The notes beneath the pieces were generated by a model. The model was not told where the DNA came from, ran no database searches, and saw only the letters and a list, made by a program, of their open reading frames with translations. A stretch of 64,000 nucleotides of DNA, from the NCBI RefSeq assembly GCF_000369625.1, contig NZ_KB850113.1, positions 690,641-754,640 of the forward strand. Direction: 5' to 3'. Below, in pieces: positions 19,785 through 29,428 of the stretch. Both the position numbers and the translations under genes were made by a program. Origin of the DNA: Acinetobacter variabilis. Its GTDB lineage: Bacteria; Pseudomonadota; Gammaproteobacteria; Pseudomonadales; Moraxellaceae. Each line of letters starts with the position of its first letter. Within the stretch, counting starts at the first letter, position 1.

Positions 19785-19810
19785 GTAATATTATGAATCT
19801 GAAATATAGC

Positions 19811-20761
19811 TTATCGTGCTGGTGTAGGCGCCGGGGTTGTTGGTGCAGGAGCGGCTGTTTGCATGACTTGCCATACGTTCCAGCGACCCTGTTTTTCAAT
19901 TTCCTGAATCAGACGATCAGCGACTTCAGCTTCTTGCGGGTATTTAATTTTGTAATTATTCAGAACCTGAACAGCATTCTTTTTATTCTCCATGGCAATG
20001 TAGTTATTTGCCGCAGATAAATAAGCTTCCTGAACACCCGCCTGCATTGCCTTGTCCAAATACTGAATCGCTTCACGATGACCGCCACCTTCAGACAGAC
20101 CAAAGCCAAACCAGAAGTTTGCTTCAGCATCATCCTGGTTGATACGAAGAATGCGCTGTGCATAGGTCATTGACTTGGTGGTATAGATAGAACCTAAATC
20201 AAGATTACGTGCCATCACGCTGGCCTTAAATGCACGCATTAATACATCAAATGAAGCATTTGGACGTGAAGCTAGAGTATCTAGCTGTTGAGAAACTTCG
20301 CGAAGCTTTGCTTCAAAACCACGGCGTTCCTGACGGTCGCTAAAACGAGGTGGATAATGACGCGCTTTACCTTCTACCATCTGCAAGAAATCATCGATTT
20401 CGGTAATGTCGATTTCATTTTCATTGGCAAGTGCTGCATAACGCATACTGCGTGTATTGCTATCCACCATCGGGATAATCAGCTTGTTTACATCTAGGGT
20501 TAACTGTTTAGACGGATCTTTAGGATCAGTCACCACCATTTTTGTCACTGGCTGCGCAGCGGCCTTTTGCAAATGAACTTCAAATGGAGGTGGTTCGTTA
20601 TAGTTAAACGGGTTTAAAGCATAAAATGGCGGAGTAATTTCAGGTTCAACAAAAACTACCTGATCAGCTGGTTTCTGTTCTTGTTTGCTTGATATCGGTG
20701 CCATAGAGCACGCCGTTATGGTAAAAGCTAAGCAAGAAATTGCTAAGGGCTTCAAGGTCAT
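19811..20761 (-). CDS. TPR-containing lipoprotein of unknown function
   Basis: 316 residues with an N-terminal lipoprotein signal (LAISCLAFTITACS; lipobox ITAC). A proline-rich linker (VEPEITPPFYALNPFNYNEPPPFEV) leads into a helical C-terminal half. This half has tetratricopeptide-like repeats at about 195-300 (AEANFWFGFGLSEGGGHREAIQYLDKAMQAGVQEAYLSAANNYIA). The tail is Ala/Pro/Thr rich (APAPTTPAPTPAR). Probably an envelope scaffold or adaptor. It stands alone between terminators, upstream of and on the same strand as the lipase-like gene. No specific function can be assigned. Confidence 0.8.
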   Translation of the reverse strand: MTLKPLAISCLAFTITACSMAPISSKQEQKPADQVVFVEPEITPPFYALNPFNYNEPPPFEVHLQKAAAQPVTKMVVTDPKDPSKQLTLDVNKLIIPMVDSNTRSMRYAALANENEIDITEIDDFLQMVEGKARHYPPRFSDRQERRGFEAKLREVSQQLDTLASRPNASFDVLMRAFKASVMARNLDLGSIYTTKSMTYAQRILRINQDDAEANFWFGFGLSEGGGHREAIQYLDKAMQAGVQEAYLSAANNYIAMENKKNAVQVLNNYKIKYPQEAEVADRLIQEIEKQGRWNVWQVMQTAAPAPTTPAPTPAR

Positions 20762-20801
20762 AATATCCGTCCATTTATGTTATTTTTTAAAACATCTATT
20801 C

Positions 20802-20847
20802 AAAAAAATGCATGATCGTCAGTCTATGAAAAGTGCTGCGATCATGC
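20802..20847 (-). terminator. Terminator downstream of cysE
   Basis: GCATGATCG (20810-20818) and CGATCATGC (20839-20847) form a 9-bp stem with a 20-nt loop, followed by ATTTTTTT on the minus strand. It lies 38 bp past the cysE stop. Confidence 0.7.
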
Positions 20848-20884
20848 AAGCAAATGCGTGTTACAAAAGAATTACGATTTACAG

Positions 20885-21694
20885 TCAGGCCTTGGACTGA
20901 CTGGTTTGTGCTTCGCACTCACGGCGCGCATCTTCCAGAATTTTAAGTTCTTCTTTGCTAAATGGCTGTTCATTTAACTGGTTTTTCTTGAAAGTCGGGT
21001 CAAGCAAAGACAGGCGGTTGCACAGCGTATTCATGCGTTTTTCATTTTGTTGAATACGGTCAAGTAGAACACGCATGCCTTCCAGAATCGGGTCTGTCTG
21101 ATCCTGTGTAGTTGCATAAGGCTGGAAGCCAATACTTTCGGCATAATCACGACGACGTGCTTCAGCATCATCTTTTGGCTGATCTTTTATGATAAAGCGC
21201 GCTGGGTTGCCAACCGCTGTGGTATTCGGCGGAACTGCTTTGGTAACCACAGCATTGGAACCGACCTTGGCATTTTTACCTACCGTGAATGGACCCAGGA
21301 TTTTGGCACCTGCACCAACCACAACACCATCTTCCAGAGTCGGGTGACGTTTGCCTTTATTCCAGGTTGTACCACCCAAAGTCACACCATGATACAGGGT
21401 GACATCATCGCCAATTTCCGCAGTTTCACCAATCACAACGCCCATGCCGTGATCAATGAAAAAACGTTTACCAATCTTGGCGCCCGGATGAATTTCGATA
21501 CCTGTTGCAAAACGGCTAAAAGAGGACAAAACACGCGCTGTACCTTTACAGTCTTTTTTCCATAGCTCATGTGCCATGCGATGCATAATTAGTGCATGAA
21601 TGCCAGGGTAGGTGGTTAAGACTTCTAAGGTATTGCGTGCTGCAGGATCGCGCGCAAAGACAGCTTGGATATCTTCTTTGAGCTGTTTTAGCAT
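20885..21694 (-). CDS. cysE: Serine O-acetyltransferase
   Basis: Makes O-acetylserine from serine and acetyl-CoA, the entry step of cysteine synthesis. The 269 residues comprise an N-terminal helical region (about 1-65) and a left-handed beta-helix. Hallmarks are [44 protein letters not shown] (active-site His/Asp) and GNPARFI. It is shorter at the N-terminus than E. coli CysE and closer to the NifP/EpsC class. A C-terminal extension (about 195-269) is predicted helical, ending in [14 protein letters not shown]. Its ATG overlaps the trmJ stop (TAATG), so the two are translationally coupled. Confidence 0.94.
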   Translation of the reverse strand: MLKQLKEDIQAVFARDPAARNTLEVLTTYPGIHALIMHRMAHELWKKDCKGTARVLSSFSRFATGIEIHPGAKIGKRFFIDHGMGVVIGETAEIGDDVTLYHGVTLGGTTWNKGKRHPTLEDGVVVGAGAKILGPFTVGKNAKVGSNAVVTKAVPPNTTAVGNPARFIIKDQPKDDAEARRRDYAESIGFQPYATTQDQTDPILEGMRVLLDRIQQNEKRMNTLCNRLSLLDPTFKKNQLNEQPFSKEELKILEDARRECEAQTSQSKA

Positions 21695-22542
21695 TAGTTT
21701 TGATCCTCATCCTGTTGTGATGTATGGGAAGATTTTTTCCAGGTGCCGTTATTCAGTGCCTGAACACGAGTGAAAATACCACGAAGTAAGTGATATTCCA
21801 TACGATCTAATTGTATACGTCCGAAAAGGCGACGCAAGCGTAAAGGAAGTAATCGTGGGTTTTTTGGGTCCATAAATTCAATTTCTGCCAGCATTTTTTC
21901 CAGATGCGGGTAGAACTGTTCCATCTGTTCATGGGTCACCAGCGGTTCATCCCACTCCATTTCAATGCCATCAATGACTTGCATGGTGGCTTTTGGATCA
22001 CGTGGGTGTTCAACCTGATCCAGTGCCGCCATACGTAACTCATAGCAGATCACCTGAATGGCTTGAGCGACATTCAATACGCCGTAATCCGTATTCACAG
22101 GAATGGTTAAGTGATAATTCGCCATCGCCAGTTCTTCATTGGTCAGACCACGGTCTTCACGGCCAAACAGAATCGCAATTTCCTGTTGCTCTCGCACGAC
22201 CGCAGACAGGGCTTTTTCTGCGGCTGGACGTACATCAAGTAAAGGCCATGGAATAGTGCGACTACGCGCACTGGTACCAAAGACGATCTGGCAATCTTTA
22301 ATAGCTTCTTCTAGCGTTTCTACGATTTCAATCTGTTCGATCAGATCGGCTGCACCTGCAGCCAGCGCATCAATATCTGGATGCGGGTAGGTTTTTGGTG
22401 CAACCAAAACCAGTTTGCACAGGCCCATGGTTTTCATGGCACGTAAGGCACTACCAATATTGGCAGGCAGGGTGGTATTAACCATGACAATACGCACATG
22501 GGAGAGATGTGCTGAAACAGCAGCATTGTCAATTTGACTCAT
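21694..22542 (-). CDS. trmJ: tRNA (cytidine/uridine-2'-O-)-methyltransferase TrmJ
   Basis: SPOUT-family enzyme that methylates the 2'-OH of nucleotide 32 in the tRNA anticodon loop. The 282 residues show [26 protein letters not shown] near the N-terminus, the knot motifs [47 protein letters not shown] (about 115-160), and a C-terminal helical extension typical of TrmJ over TrmL. cysE is coupled downstream. dnaE lies 34 bp upstream on the same strand, so the three may share a transcript. Confidence 0.93.
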   Translation of the reverse strand: MSQIDNAAVSAHLSHVRIVMVNTTLPANIGSALRAMKTMGLCKLVLVAPKTYPHPDIDALAAGAADLIEQIEIVETLEEAIKDCQIVFGTSARSRTIPWPLLDVRPAAEKALSAVVREQQEIAILFGREDRGLTNEELAMANYHLTIPVNTDYGVLNVAQAIQVICYELRMAALDQVEHPRDPKATMQVIDGIEMEWDEPLVTHEQMEQFYPHLEKMLAEIEFMDPKNPRLLPLRLRRLFGRIQLDRMEYHLLRGIFTRVQALNNGTWKKSSHTSQQDEDQN

Positions 22543-22576
22543 GATGATTCCAGTTTGGATATATTAGAATGGGAGA

Positions 22577-25500
22577 TTATGAATACTGCGGTTGAGACTC
22601 GGCTTCATATTGTGCCAGAGCATCGTCCATAATCATATCTGAAGGTGGAGGCGGAACCTCAACTGGCTTAGCTTCTTCATAAGATACGGCACGTGCAGCT
22701 TTAGACTTCACCTGATACTCGATATAGAGCGCAGTCTTGCCAAAATAGTCACGCAGCTTGGCGAGAAGATCATCCAGTGGTGCAACTTTCCAGCTTAAGC
22801 CCAGATGCAGTTCAGCCGTGGCATAGCCATAATCCAGATACAGAATTACTGGAATATGCGTGCTCATATCCACATTGGTATATGGCATCAGAATTTGCTG
22901 CAAGTCACGGCTGAGGGTTTTGCTGTAATGTTCAGCTTGCAAGGTAATCTTGATGCTGTTAGCACGTTTCTGACGGATTTCATTCAGGCTAAAGGCTTTG
23001 GTCAAACGACTGAGTGGGCGATCAAAACCTTCACGCTCGTAAATTTCACCTTCAATCACCACCACTTTATCAACCTGAACGATGTCTTTAAAGCGCTGGA
23101 AGCGTTCATGGTTGGTGGAGATTTCGATACGTGCCGTACCATCATCTAATGTCACCATCATCCGGTTCGGGAAGTTAGCGACATCGACTACCAGACCAGC
23201 AAACACAGTCGTTACACCACGACGGGTCGGGGTTAATTCATTGATCTGACAAGGTACGAATGCTTTTAGCTCATTACGATATACATCAATTGGGTGACCC
23301 GTTAGATATAGGCCGAGTGTATCTTTTTCACCTTTGAGACGGACTTCATCAGACCAAGGTTTCACCGGTTTGGCCGGTTTACGCTGAACTTCTTCAACTT
23401 CACCAAATAGATCCATGATCCCGGTTTCACGGTTCTGACGGGCCTGATCTGCAGCCTGTACTGCTTCAGGAAGCTGTGCCATTAAATCAGCGCGTTCAAT
23501 GCTCAAGCAATCCAGTGCACCAGCACGGATCAGGGCTTCGAGCGTACGTTTATTGATTTTTTTCAGGTCGATACGGTGACAGAAGTCAAACAGGTCTTTA
23601 TAAGGACCTTCTTTCTGACGTGATTCAATCACTGACTGCATTGCCGCTTCACCCACGCCTTTAATCGCACCTAAACCATACACAATAGTTTTTGGATCAC
23701 TGGCATGGAACTGGTAAATCGACATATTCACCGATGGTGGTAATACTTCCAGTCCGTTATGACGGCAATCATCAATCAGGAACACCACGTTATCAGTGTT
23801 CTGCATTTCCGAGGTCATCACCGCTGACATGAATTCAGCAGGATAATGCGCTTTCAACCAAGCTGTTTGATAGGCGACAAGTGCATAGGCTGCAGCATGC
23901 GATTTGTTAAAGCCATAGCCTGCGAATTTTTCCATATAGTCGAAGATATGGTTCGCCGTTGCTTCATCGATATCTTTTTTCGCAGCACCTTCAATGAAGA
24001 TCTTACGCTGCTTGATCATTTCTTCAGGTTTTTTCTTACCCATCGCACGACGAAGTAAGTCCGCACCACCCAAGCTATAGCCGGCACAGAACTGTGCCGA
24101 CTGCATTACCTGTTCTTGGTAGACCATGATCCCGTAAGTCGGCTCTAATACCTTTTCCAGTAATGGATGCAGGTATTCAAACTCGCCACCATGCATACGA
24201 TGGATAAAGTCAGGAATCAGATCCATTGGACCCGGACGATATAACGATACGAAGGCGATAATTTCTTCGAACTTGCTAGGACGTGCTTCCTTCAACATCT
24301 TTTTCATGCCGACGGATTCAAACTGGAATACCGCGGTGGTATTCGCCGTCGCGAAGATGTTATAGGCAGGTTTATCATCCAGCGGAATATAGGAAATATT
24401 CACCGGTTCGGTCACGTCTGGGCGTGCATTGATGTGCTTGATGGCATCTTCAATAACGGTCAGGTTACGTAGACCTAAGAAGTCGAATTTCACTAGACCG
24501 GCAGCTTCGACATCATCCTTATCAAATTGAGCAACACGTGCTGTACCATCCGCATCACACATCACGGCTGAATAGTCGGTCAGTTTGGTCGGTGCAATCA
24601 CTACACCACCGGCATGTTTACCAGTATTACGGGTAATGCCTTCAAGCTTGAGTGCCATTTCCCAGATTTCTGAGGCATCGTCATAATCTGGATTTGATGG
24701 ATTGGTGACGATATCTTTCAGTTGGGGTTCGGCTTCTAACGATTCTTCCAGACTTAAACCCAAAGGCTTGGTGGGAATCAGTTTGGAAATACGATCAGCC
24801 AGACCATAAGATTTACCGAGGACACGGGCTACATCTCGAATCGCACCTTTCGCTGCCATGGTACCGAAAGTCGCAATTTGCGATACCGCATCACGACCAT
24901 AAGTCTGTGCCACATAGTCAATTACGCGGTCACGACCAGCGATACAGAAATCGACGTCAAAGTCGGGCATCGAAACACGTTCCGGGTTCAAGAAACGTTC
25001 GAACAGCAGGTCATAGCGCAGAGGATCAAGATCGGTAATTTTCAAACTATAGGCTACGAGGGAACCCGCACCTGAACCACGGCCCGGACCTACCGGTACG
25101 CCATTTCCTTTGGACCATTGAATGAAGTCCATGACGATCAAGAAGTACCCTGGGAAGCCCATATCCAGAATAATCTTGATCTCAAAGGCCAGACGTTCAT
25201 CATAAGGCTGACGGATTATAGGCCAATCTTCTTCACGTTTTTCTGGTGGGTACAGGAAGTTCAGGCGTTCTTCTAAACCTTCTTCACATAAATGTGCGAA
25301 GTAGGTGTCAATAGTATGGCCTTCAGGAATTGGATAATCTGGTAGATCGTTGAAACCTAAACGTAGGGTGACATTACAACGTTTTGCGATATGGAAGGTG
25401 TTTTCAATCGCGGTTGGAATATCGCTAAACAGTTCCGCCATTTCTGTTGAGCTTTTAAAATATTGCTCAGGGCTATAGGTTTTAGGACGGCGATTATCAC

Positions 25501-26149
25501 CAAGCACATAACCATCTGCGATACAGACACGCGCTTCATGTGCTTCAAAGTCTTCGCGTGCAATAAAATGCACATCATTATGTGCAACTACACCAATATT
25601 ATATTTCTTTGCGAGCTTTACCGCTTCTTCAATGAAAGTATCTTCATTAGCACGGCCAGTGCGGGTGAGGGCGAGATAAACACGATTTCCAAATTTCTCT
25701 ACCCATTCTTGCAGTAGCGGTTCAGCTTTATCGGGATTTGAAGTAATCAGCATTTTGCCGACATCGGACTGCATACTGAGCAATACGATCATGTCATCGT
25801 GCTGGTTTAAGATCCAATCTTTCTGTACGCAGGGAATATCCAGTTGCTGGCCGCGGATATAACCTTCAGAGACCAGTTCGGTCAGGTTGCGCCAGCCTTT
25901 GTTGGTCATGGAAAGCAGGGTGACCCGATGCTCGGCATCATTCAGGCGGATTTCAGAACCGAGAATCGGTTTGATGCCTTTATCTAGACATTTTTTATAG
26001 AATTTAACAGCAGCATGTAGATTGGATAAATCAGTCAGCGCAAGTGCTGGCATCTCGTCATTTGCGGCTGCTTTGACCAAGTCAGGTATACGTACGATGG
26101 ATTCAGTAATCGAAAATTCTGTATGAATACCAAGATGAACAAAGTGCAT
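22577..26149 (-). CDS. dnaE: DNA polymerase III subunit alpha
   Basis: Catalytic subunit of the replicative polymerase. The 1190 residues contain an N-terminal PHP domain (FVHLGIHTEFSITESIVRI...), the palm with the catalytic pair in MPDFDVDFC near residue 405, VGPGRGSGAGSLVAYSL, the fingers/thumb region KLEGITRNTGKHAGGVVIAP and GYGFNKSHAAAYALVAYQTAWLKAHYP, a helix-hairpin-helix, and an OB domain at about 980-1060. C-terminal tau-binding sequence ends QYEAESQPQYS. It is full length without interruption. The PHP domain lacks several canonical metal-binding residues, as in other gammaproteobacterial DnaE proteins. Confidence 0.98.
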   Translation of the reverse strand: MHFVHLGIHTEFSITESIVRIPDLVKAAANDEMPALALTDLSNLHAAVKFYKKCLDKGIKPILGSEIRLNDAEHRVTLLSMTNKGWRNLTELVSEGYIRGQQLDIPCVQKDWILNQHDDMIVLLSMQSDVGKMLITSNPDKAEPLLQEWVEKFGNRVYLALTRTGRANEDTFIEEAVKLAKKYNIGVVAHNDVHFIAREDFEAHEARVCIADGYVLGDNRRPKTYSPEQYFKSSTEMAELFSDIPTAIENTFHIAKRCNVTLRLGFNDLPDYPIPEGHTIDTYFAHLCEEGLEERLNFLYPPEKREEDWPIIRQPYDERLAFEIKIILDMGFPGYFLIVMDFIQWSKGNGVPVGPGRGSGAGSLVAYSLKITDLDPLRYDLLFERFLNPERVSMPDFDVDFCIAGRDRVIDYVAQTYGRDAVSQIATFGTMAAKGAIRDVARVLGKSYGLADRISKLIPTKPLGLSLEESLEAEPQLKDIVTNPSNPDYDDASEIWEMALKLEGITRNTGKHAGGVVIAPTKLTDYSAVMCDADGTARVAQFDKDDVEAAGLVKFDFLGLRNLTVIEDAIKHINARPDVTEPVNISYIPLDDKPAYNIFATANTTAVFQFESVGMKKMLKEARPSKFEEIIAFVSLYRPGPMDLIPDFIHRMHGGEFEYLHPLLEKVLEPTYGIMVYQEQVMQSAQFCAGYSLGGADLLRRAMGKKKPEEMIKQRKIFIEGAAKKDIDEATANHIFDYMEKFAGYGFNKSHAAAYALVAYQTAWLKAHYPAEFMSAVMTSEMQNTDNVVFLIDDCRHNGLEVLPPSVNMSIYQFHASDPKTIVYGLGAIKGVGEAAMQSVIESRQKEGPYKDLFDFCHRIDLKKINKRTLEALIRAGALDCLSIERADLMAQLPEAVQAADQARQNRETGIMDLFGEVEEVQRKPAKPVKPWSDEVRLKGEKDTLGLYLTGHPIDVYRNELKAFVPCQINELTPTRRGVTTVFAGLVVDVANFPNRMMVTLDDGTARIEISTNHERFQRFKDIVQVDKVVVIEGEIYEREGFDRPLSRLTKAFSLNEIRQKRANSIKITLQAEHYSKTLSRDLQQILMPYTNVDMSTHIPVILYLDYGYATAELHLGLSWKVAPLDDLLAKLRDYFGKTALYIEYQVKSKAARAVSYEEAKPVEVPPPPSDMIMDDALAQYEAESQPQYS

Positions 26150-26244
26150 AAATGAGTCCCTGCAAAAACCACTCGATAGTTTAGCACGGGATTTATTGTT
26201 TCAGTTTGAAATTGAGGGGAAATGCTGAACTTTTAGATTGTGAA

Positions 26245-26274
26245 TTAGAATTGACTTAAAGTCATGTTTATAAT
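26245..26274 (+). promoter_or_regulatory. Promoter-like sequence with embedded palindrome before the 26.3 kb repeat
   Basis: TTAGAA at 26245-26250 and a perfect TATAAT at 26269-26274 are 18 bp apart on the plus strand. The spacer holds the palindrome TGACTTAAAGTCA (26252-26264). No plus-strand gene follows for many kilobases, only the structured repeat. Functional status is unknown. Confidence 0.35.
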
Positions 26275-26310
26275 TTTATCGGAATAGAACTACGCACCCA
26301 AATTGAATTT

Positions 26311-26602
26311 GTAGTAGGCGACATGGATGTCGCCTTTGGCTTGTGATACAGGGAAGTATTATCAAGCCAAAAAAAGATTTTTGTTACTTTTGATCTTTCA
26401 AAAGTAAAAGAAGAATTTCAAGTGCTAATAAGCTTTGTCATGAAGTTATTGGAAAAATCGAATTTCAGTATTTTATTCAATTTTAACTTTGTAGTGTTTG
26501 TGCCTTACTTTTGACGAGTGACGAGCCAAAAGTAACAAAACCCCTTTGTTAATCTGATGGCACGTCCATGTGCCACAGCTCAACGGGTGACATCCTGTCA
26601 CC
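26311..26602. repeat. Structured intergenic repeat element with covarying hairpins
   Basis: A gene-free segment between dnaE and metI is made of ordered palindromes. GGCGACAT-GG-ATGTCGCC lies at 26317-26334. An imperfect GGCTTG...CAAGCC arm pair lies at 26338-26368, and TTACTTTTGA-TCTT-TCAAAAGTAA at 26384-26407. After about 100 bp of AT-rich spacer come TTACTTTTG...CAAAAGTAA at 26505-26535, GGCAC...GTGCC at 26559-26574 and GGTGACA...TGTCACC at 26586-26602. The outer hairpins share a GGA-containing loop (on the minus strand for the last two), while their stems differ by compensating changes. The element is roughly symmetric about its centre. It resembles dispersed palindromic repeats of gammaproteobacteria; copy number in this genome could not be checked. 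Confidence 0.65.
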
Positions 26603-26685
26603 ATTCTTTATAGTTAGTGCTTAGTGGAATTTGAATAAAGAGCTGTTAAGGTGGATTTGTAATGTAAGATCATTTGCTTAGTAGA

Positions 26686-26710
26686 TAAAATAAAACCCTC
26701 AAAAAGAGGG
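26686..26710 (-). terminator. Terminator downstream of metI
   Basis: CCCTC / GAGGG with an A5/T5 loop is followed on the minus strand by TTTTATTTT. It lies 24 bp past the metI stop. Confidence 0.75.
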
Positions 26711-26733
26711 CTTTACTTACTTAGGAATTTAGC

Positions 26734-27429
26734 TTAACGAAGTCGAGATAACCAGTCACCGACACTTTGTACAATCTGCACCAGAATCAACAAGACAATT
26801 ACAGTCATAATCACGACAGAGGTATCAAAACGCTGATAACCATAAGAGATCGCTAAGTCACCAATACCACCAGCACCAACTGCTCCAGCCATCGCTGTTG
26901 CACCAATCAGGCTGATGGTTGCTGTGGTTAGATTCAAAATTAGTGAGCTACGTGCTTCCGGCAGAATAAATTTAAAGATAATCTGCATCGGTGTTGCACC
27001 CATGGCTTGAGCAGATTCGATAATGCCTTCATTCACTTCCAGCAGAGAGGTTTCTACCAGACGGCCGATATAAGGACCCACATAAATGGTCAGCGGAACA
27101 ATCGCTGCCCACGTACCGATAGAAGTACCGACCAAGAATTTAGTCAGGGGAATAACAGCAATCAACAGGATAATAAATGGTAGAGAGCGTAGGGCATTTA
27201 CGATCGGGTTTAGAGCATGGTAAATCACACGGTTTGGCAGAATCCCGTTTGGACGAGTGACGAGTAAAATGATCGCCTGAGTGAAGCCCCAGATACAGCC
27301 AAACAACATCGCAAAGAACACCATATGGAAGGTTTCTTGAAGTGCGGTCACGAACTGGTCCATTGACAGCGAGCTTTTCCAGAAAGGCGCAGTGATTGTA
27401 GTAAGCCACTGTACAATTAAGTCTCTCAT
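26734..27429 (-). CDS. metI: Methionine ABC transporter permease MetI
   Basis: Inner-membrane channel subunit of the MetNIQ importer for D- and L-methionine. The 231 residues have five predicted membrane helices. The EAA loop that docks the ATPase, ESAQAMGATPMQIIFKFILPEARSSLI, is at about 135-165. The ending IVQSVGDWLSRLR is typical. It overlaps metN by 4 bp (ATGA) and is last in the metQ-metN-metI order, with a terminator behind it. Confidence 0.94.
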   Translation of the reverse strand: MRDLIVQWLTTITAPFWKSSLSMDQFVTALQETFHMVFFAMLFGCIWGFTQAIILLVTRPNGILPNRVIYHALNPIVNALRSLPFIILLIAVIPLTKFLVGTSIGTWAAIVPLTIYVGPYIGRLVETSLLEVNEGIIESAQAMGATPMQIIFKFILPEARSSLILNLTTATISLIGATAMAGAVGAGGIGDLAISYGYQRFDTSVVIMTVIVLLILVQIVQSVGDWLSRLR

Positions 27430-28451
27430 TCCTGTACTCCTGCTTGATCTACCTGTACGCCGTTATCTCTGAGATATTGTATTGCAGCTGTAATTTGTGC
27501 AGGATCGCCGAGAAGCTGGATAAACATCTGTCCAATCACCGAACCATTAATTTCAGTCATATTGGCAAACAGGATATTTAAACTGATATCAAACTGTTTA
27601 ATTACACCCTGAATCACGGTTTCCTGCGCTGAGCTGCCCAGGAATTTTAAACAATAAATACTGTGATGATTCTGATTTTCCAGATTCGCCAGAATATTTA
27701 CTGGCAAGTTCTGCTGGAGTACAGTTTGAATGAAGTTTTTCGTCGTTGGATGCTGAGGTTGACTAAAGATCTGCAGGGTAGAACCGGTTTCAATCACATC
27801 ACCTTTTTCCATCACGGCCACATAATCGCACACGGTTTCGATCACATCCATTTCATGGGTGACCATGACAATGGTAATGCCTTGTTCCTGATTAATGCGT
27901 TTCAGCAGTTGCAGTACAGACTTGGTGGTTTGCGGATCGAGTGCTGAGGTTGCTTCATCACACAACAAGATCTTTGGATGATTCGCTAAGGCACGGGCAA
28001 TACCGACACGCTGCTTCTGACCGCCAGAAAGTTCATCTGGAAAAGCATTGCGTTTATGTTTTAAATCAATAAAGTCCAGCAATTCTTCAAGACGCTTTTC
28101 CCGTTCAGCTTTACTCCAGCCAAGCAGTTTCATTGGCATTTCAATATTGGCAGCCACAGTTTTGGTCTGCATCAGGTTAAAGTGCTGGAAAATCATGCCG
28201 ATCTGGGTACGTTCCTGACGCAATGATTTGGCATCCAAAGCAGTAAAGTCCGTGCCATTGATAATCACCTGACCAGAAGTAGGGCGTTCAAGCAGATTAA
28301 TTAGGCGGATCAGGGTACTTTTACCGGCACCACTATAGCCAATAATGCCAAAGATACTGCCGGTTGGAATCTGTAAATTAATCCGATTCAAGGCACGTAA
28401 GGTTTGACCCTTGAGCTCATACTGTTTGGAGATGTCTTTAAATTCAATCAT
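27426..28451 (-). CDS. metN: Methionine ABC transporter ATP-binding protein MetN
   Basis: ATPase of the methionine importer, 341 residues. Walker A is GYSGAGKST (about 38-46), the Q-loop is in MIFQHFNLMQ, the signature is LSGGQKQRVGIARAL, Walker B is ILLCDEATSALD and the H-loop is VTHEMDVI. The C-terminal 90 residues form the NIL domain that binds methionine and gives trans-inhibition (KFLGSSAQETVIQGVIKQFDISLNILFANMTEI). Thus uptake is probably shut off by intracellular methionine. It is separated from metQ by a hairpin terminator at 28475-28504. Confidence 0.95.
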   Translation of the reverse strand: MIEFKDISKQYELKGQTLRALNRINLQIPTGSIFGIIGYSGAGKSTLIRLINLLERPTSGQVIINGTDFTALDAKSLRQERTQIGMIFQHFNLMQTKTVAANIEMPMKLLGWSKAEREKRLEELLDFIDLKHKRNAFPDELSGGQKQRVGIARALANHPKILLCDEATSALDPQTTKSVLQLLKRINQEQGITIVMVTHEMDVIETVCDYVAVMEKGDVIETGSTLQIFSQPQHPTTKNFIQTVLQQNLPVNILANLENQNHHSIYCLKFLGSSAQETVIQGVIKQFDISLNILFANMTEINGSVIGQMFIQLLGDPAQITAAIQYLRDNGVQVDQAGVQE

Positions 28452-28474
28452 AGTGTCAAATACTGCATCACGAA

Positions 28475-28504
28475 TAAAAAAACAGGCAAGAAATCTTGCC
28501 TGTT
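28475..28504 (-). terminator. Intra-operon terminator between metQ and metN
   Basis: A perfect 10-bp stem AACAGGCAAG / CTTGCCTGTT with loop ATTT is followed on the minus strand by TTTTTT. It is positioned after metQ and before metN, so it would let most transcripts end after the binding-protein gene. Confidence 0.82.
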
Positions 28505-28523
28505 CTGAATATTGATTATTGTA

Positions 28524-29399
28524 TTACTTTTCTTCGGTTAAATAAGTCACTGGTTTATTTACAGCAACTTTAGTACCACCGAAGTGTTCATCAACATAGG
28601 CTTTCACAGCAGGAGTATGATACAACTGGCCAACTTTTTGAAGTACAGGATCATTTTGACGGTCAGCAGCGACAGCTAAAATGTTAACATTCATTTTAGT
28701 ACTTTGATCAATCGCTTCGTAATAGATCGCATCTTTCAATACGTTCAGACCACCTTCCATTGCCAAAGTATTACCTAGAACAATCGCATCGACTTCATCT
28801 TTCACACGGACTGCAGTCGCCATTTGAATTGGCTTGATGACAATCTGTTTCGCATTTTCAGTGATGTCAGCAGGCGTACCTTTTACCAGGTCAAAGTTTG
28901 GTTTAAGTTTTACCAGACCCGCAGATTGTAAAAGTAACAATGCACGTGATTCATTCGCGCCATCGTTAGGAATAGCAATTGTCGCACCTTGCTTAAACTC
29001 TTCAACTTTTTTCACTTTGCTTGAGTAAATCCCCATTGGCTCAAGATAAGTCGTAGAAAGTGGAGCGATCTTTTGAGTATTGGCGTCGTTATAAGCCACC
29101 ATATAGGCATAAGACTGGAATGCGTTAACATCAATTTCTTTGTTGGCAACCGCAGTGTTCATCGCAACATAATCAGTGAAGTTTTTCACATCAAGTTTGA
29201 TGCCGGCTTGTTTAGTTTCAGGCAAAGTTGAAATGTAGCGCCATACGTCAGCATCTGAACCAGTGGATGCCATAGTAACTGTTTGAAGTTCACCTGAATC
29301 TTTGTTTTGTGCTGCATCCGTTGCAGGGGCTTCTTGTTTTCCGCATGCAGTTAAAGTCAATACAGATGCACTGAGTAAAACGCCAAGTAGCTTTTTCAT
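28524..29399 (-). CDS. metQ: Methionine-binding lipoprotein MetQ
   Basis: Periplasmic substrate-binding lipoprotein of the MetNIQ importer (NlpA family). The 291 residues include a signal peptide with lipobox LTAC (Cys19), followed by an Ala/Thr-rich linker and the two-lobe NlpA fold (ASTGSDADVWRYIS..., NAFQSYAYM, IAIPNDGANESRALLLLQSAGLVKL). Abundant binding proteins are usually made in excess over the permease, and the terminator between this gene and metN fits that. A promoter candidate lies 30 bp upstream. Confidence 0.94.
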   Translation of the reverse strand: MKKLLGVLLSASVLTLTACGKQEAPATDAAQNKDSGELQTVTMASTGSDADVWRYISTLPETKQAGIKLDVKNFTDYVAMNTAVANKEIDVNAFQSYAYMVAYNDANTQKIAPLSTTYLEPMGIYSSKVKKVEEFKQGATIAIPNDGANESRALLLLQSAGLVKLKPNFDLVKGTPADITENAKQIVIKPIQMATAVRVKDEVDAIVLGNTLAMEGGLNVLKDAIYYEAIDQSTKMNVNILAVAADRQNDPVLQKVGQLYHTPAVKAYVDEHFGGTKVAVNKPVTYLTEEK

Positions 29400-29428
29400 A
29401 AAGATATCCTAATTCTCGTGTTGCCTAA

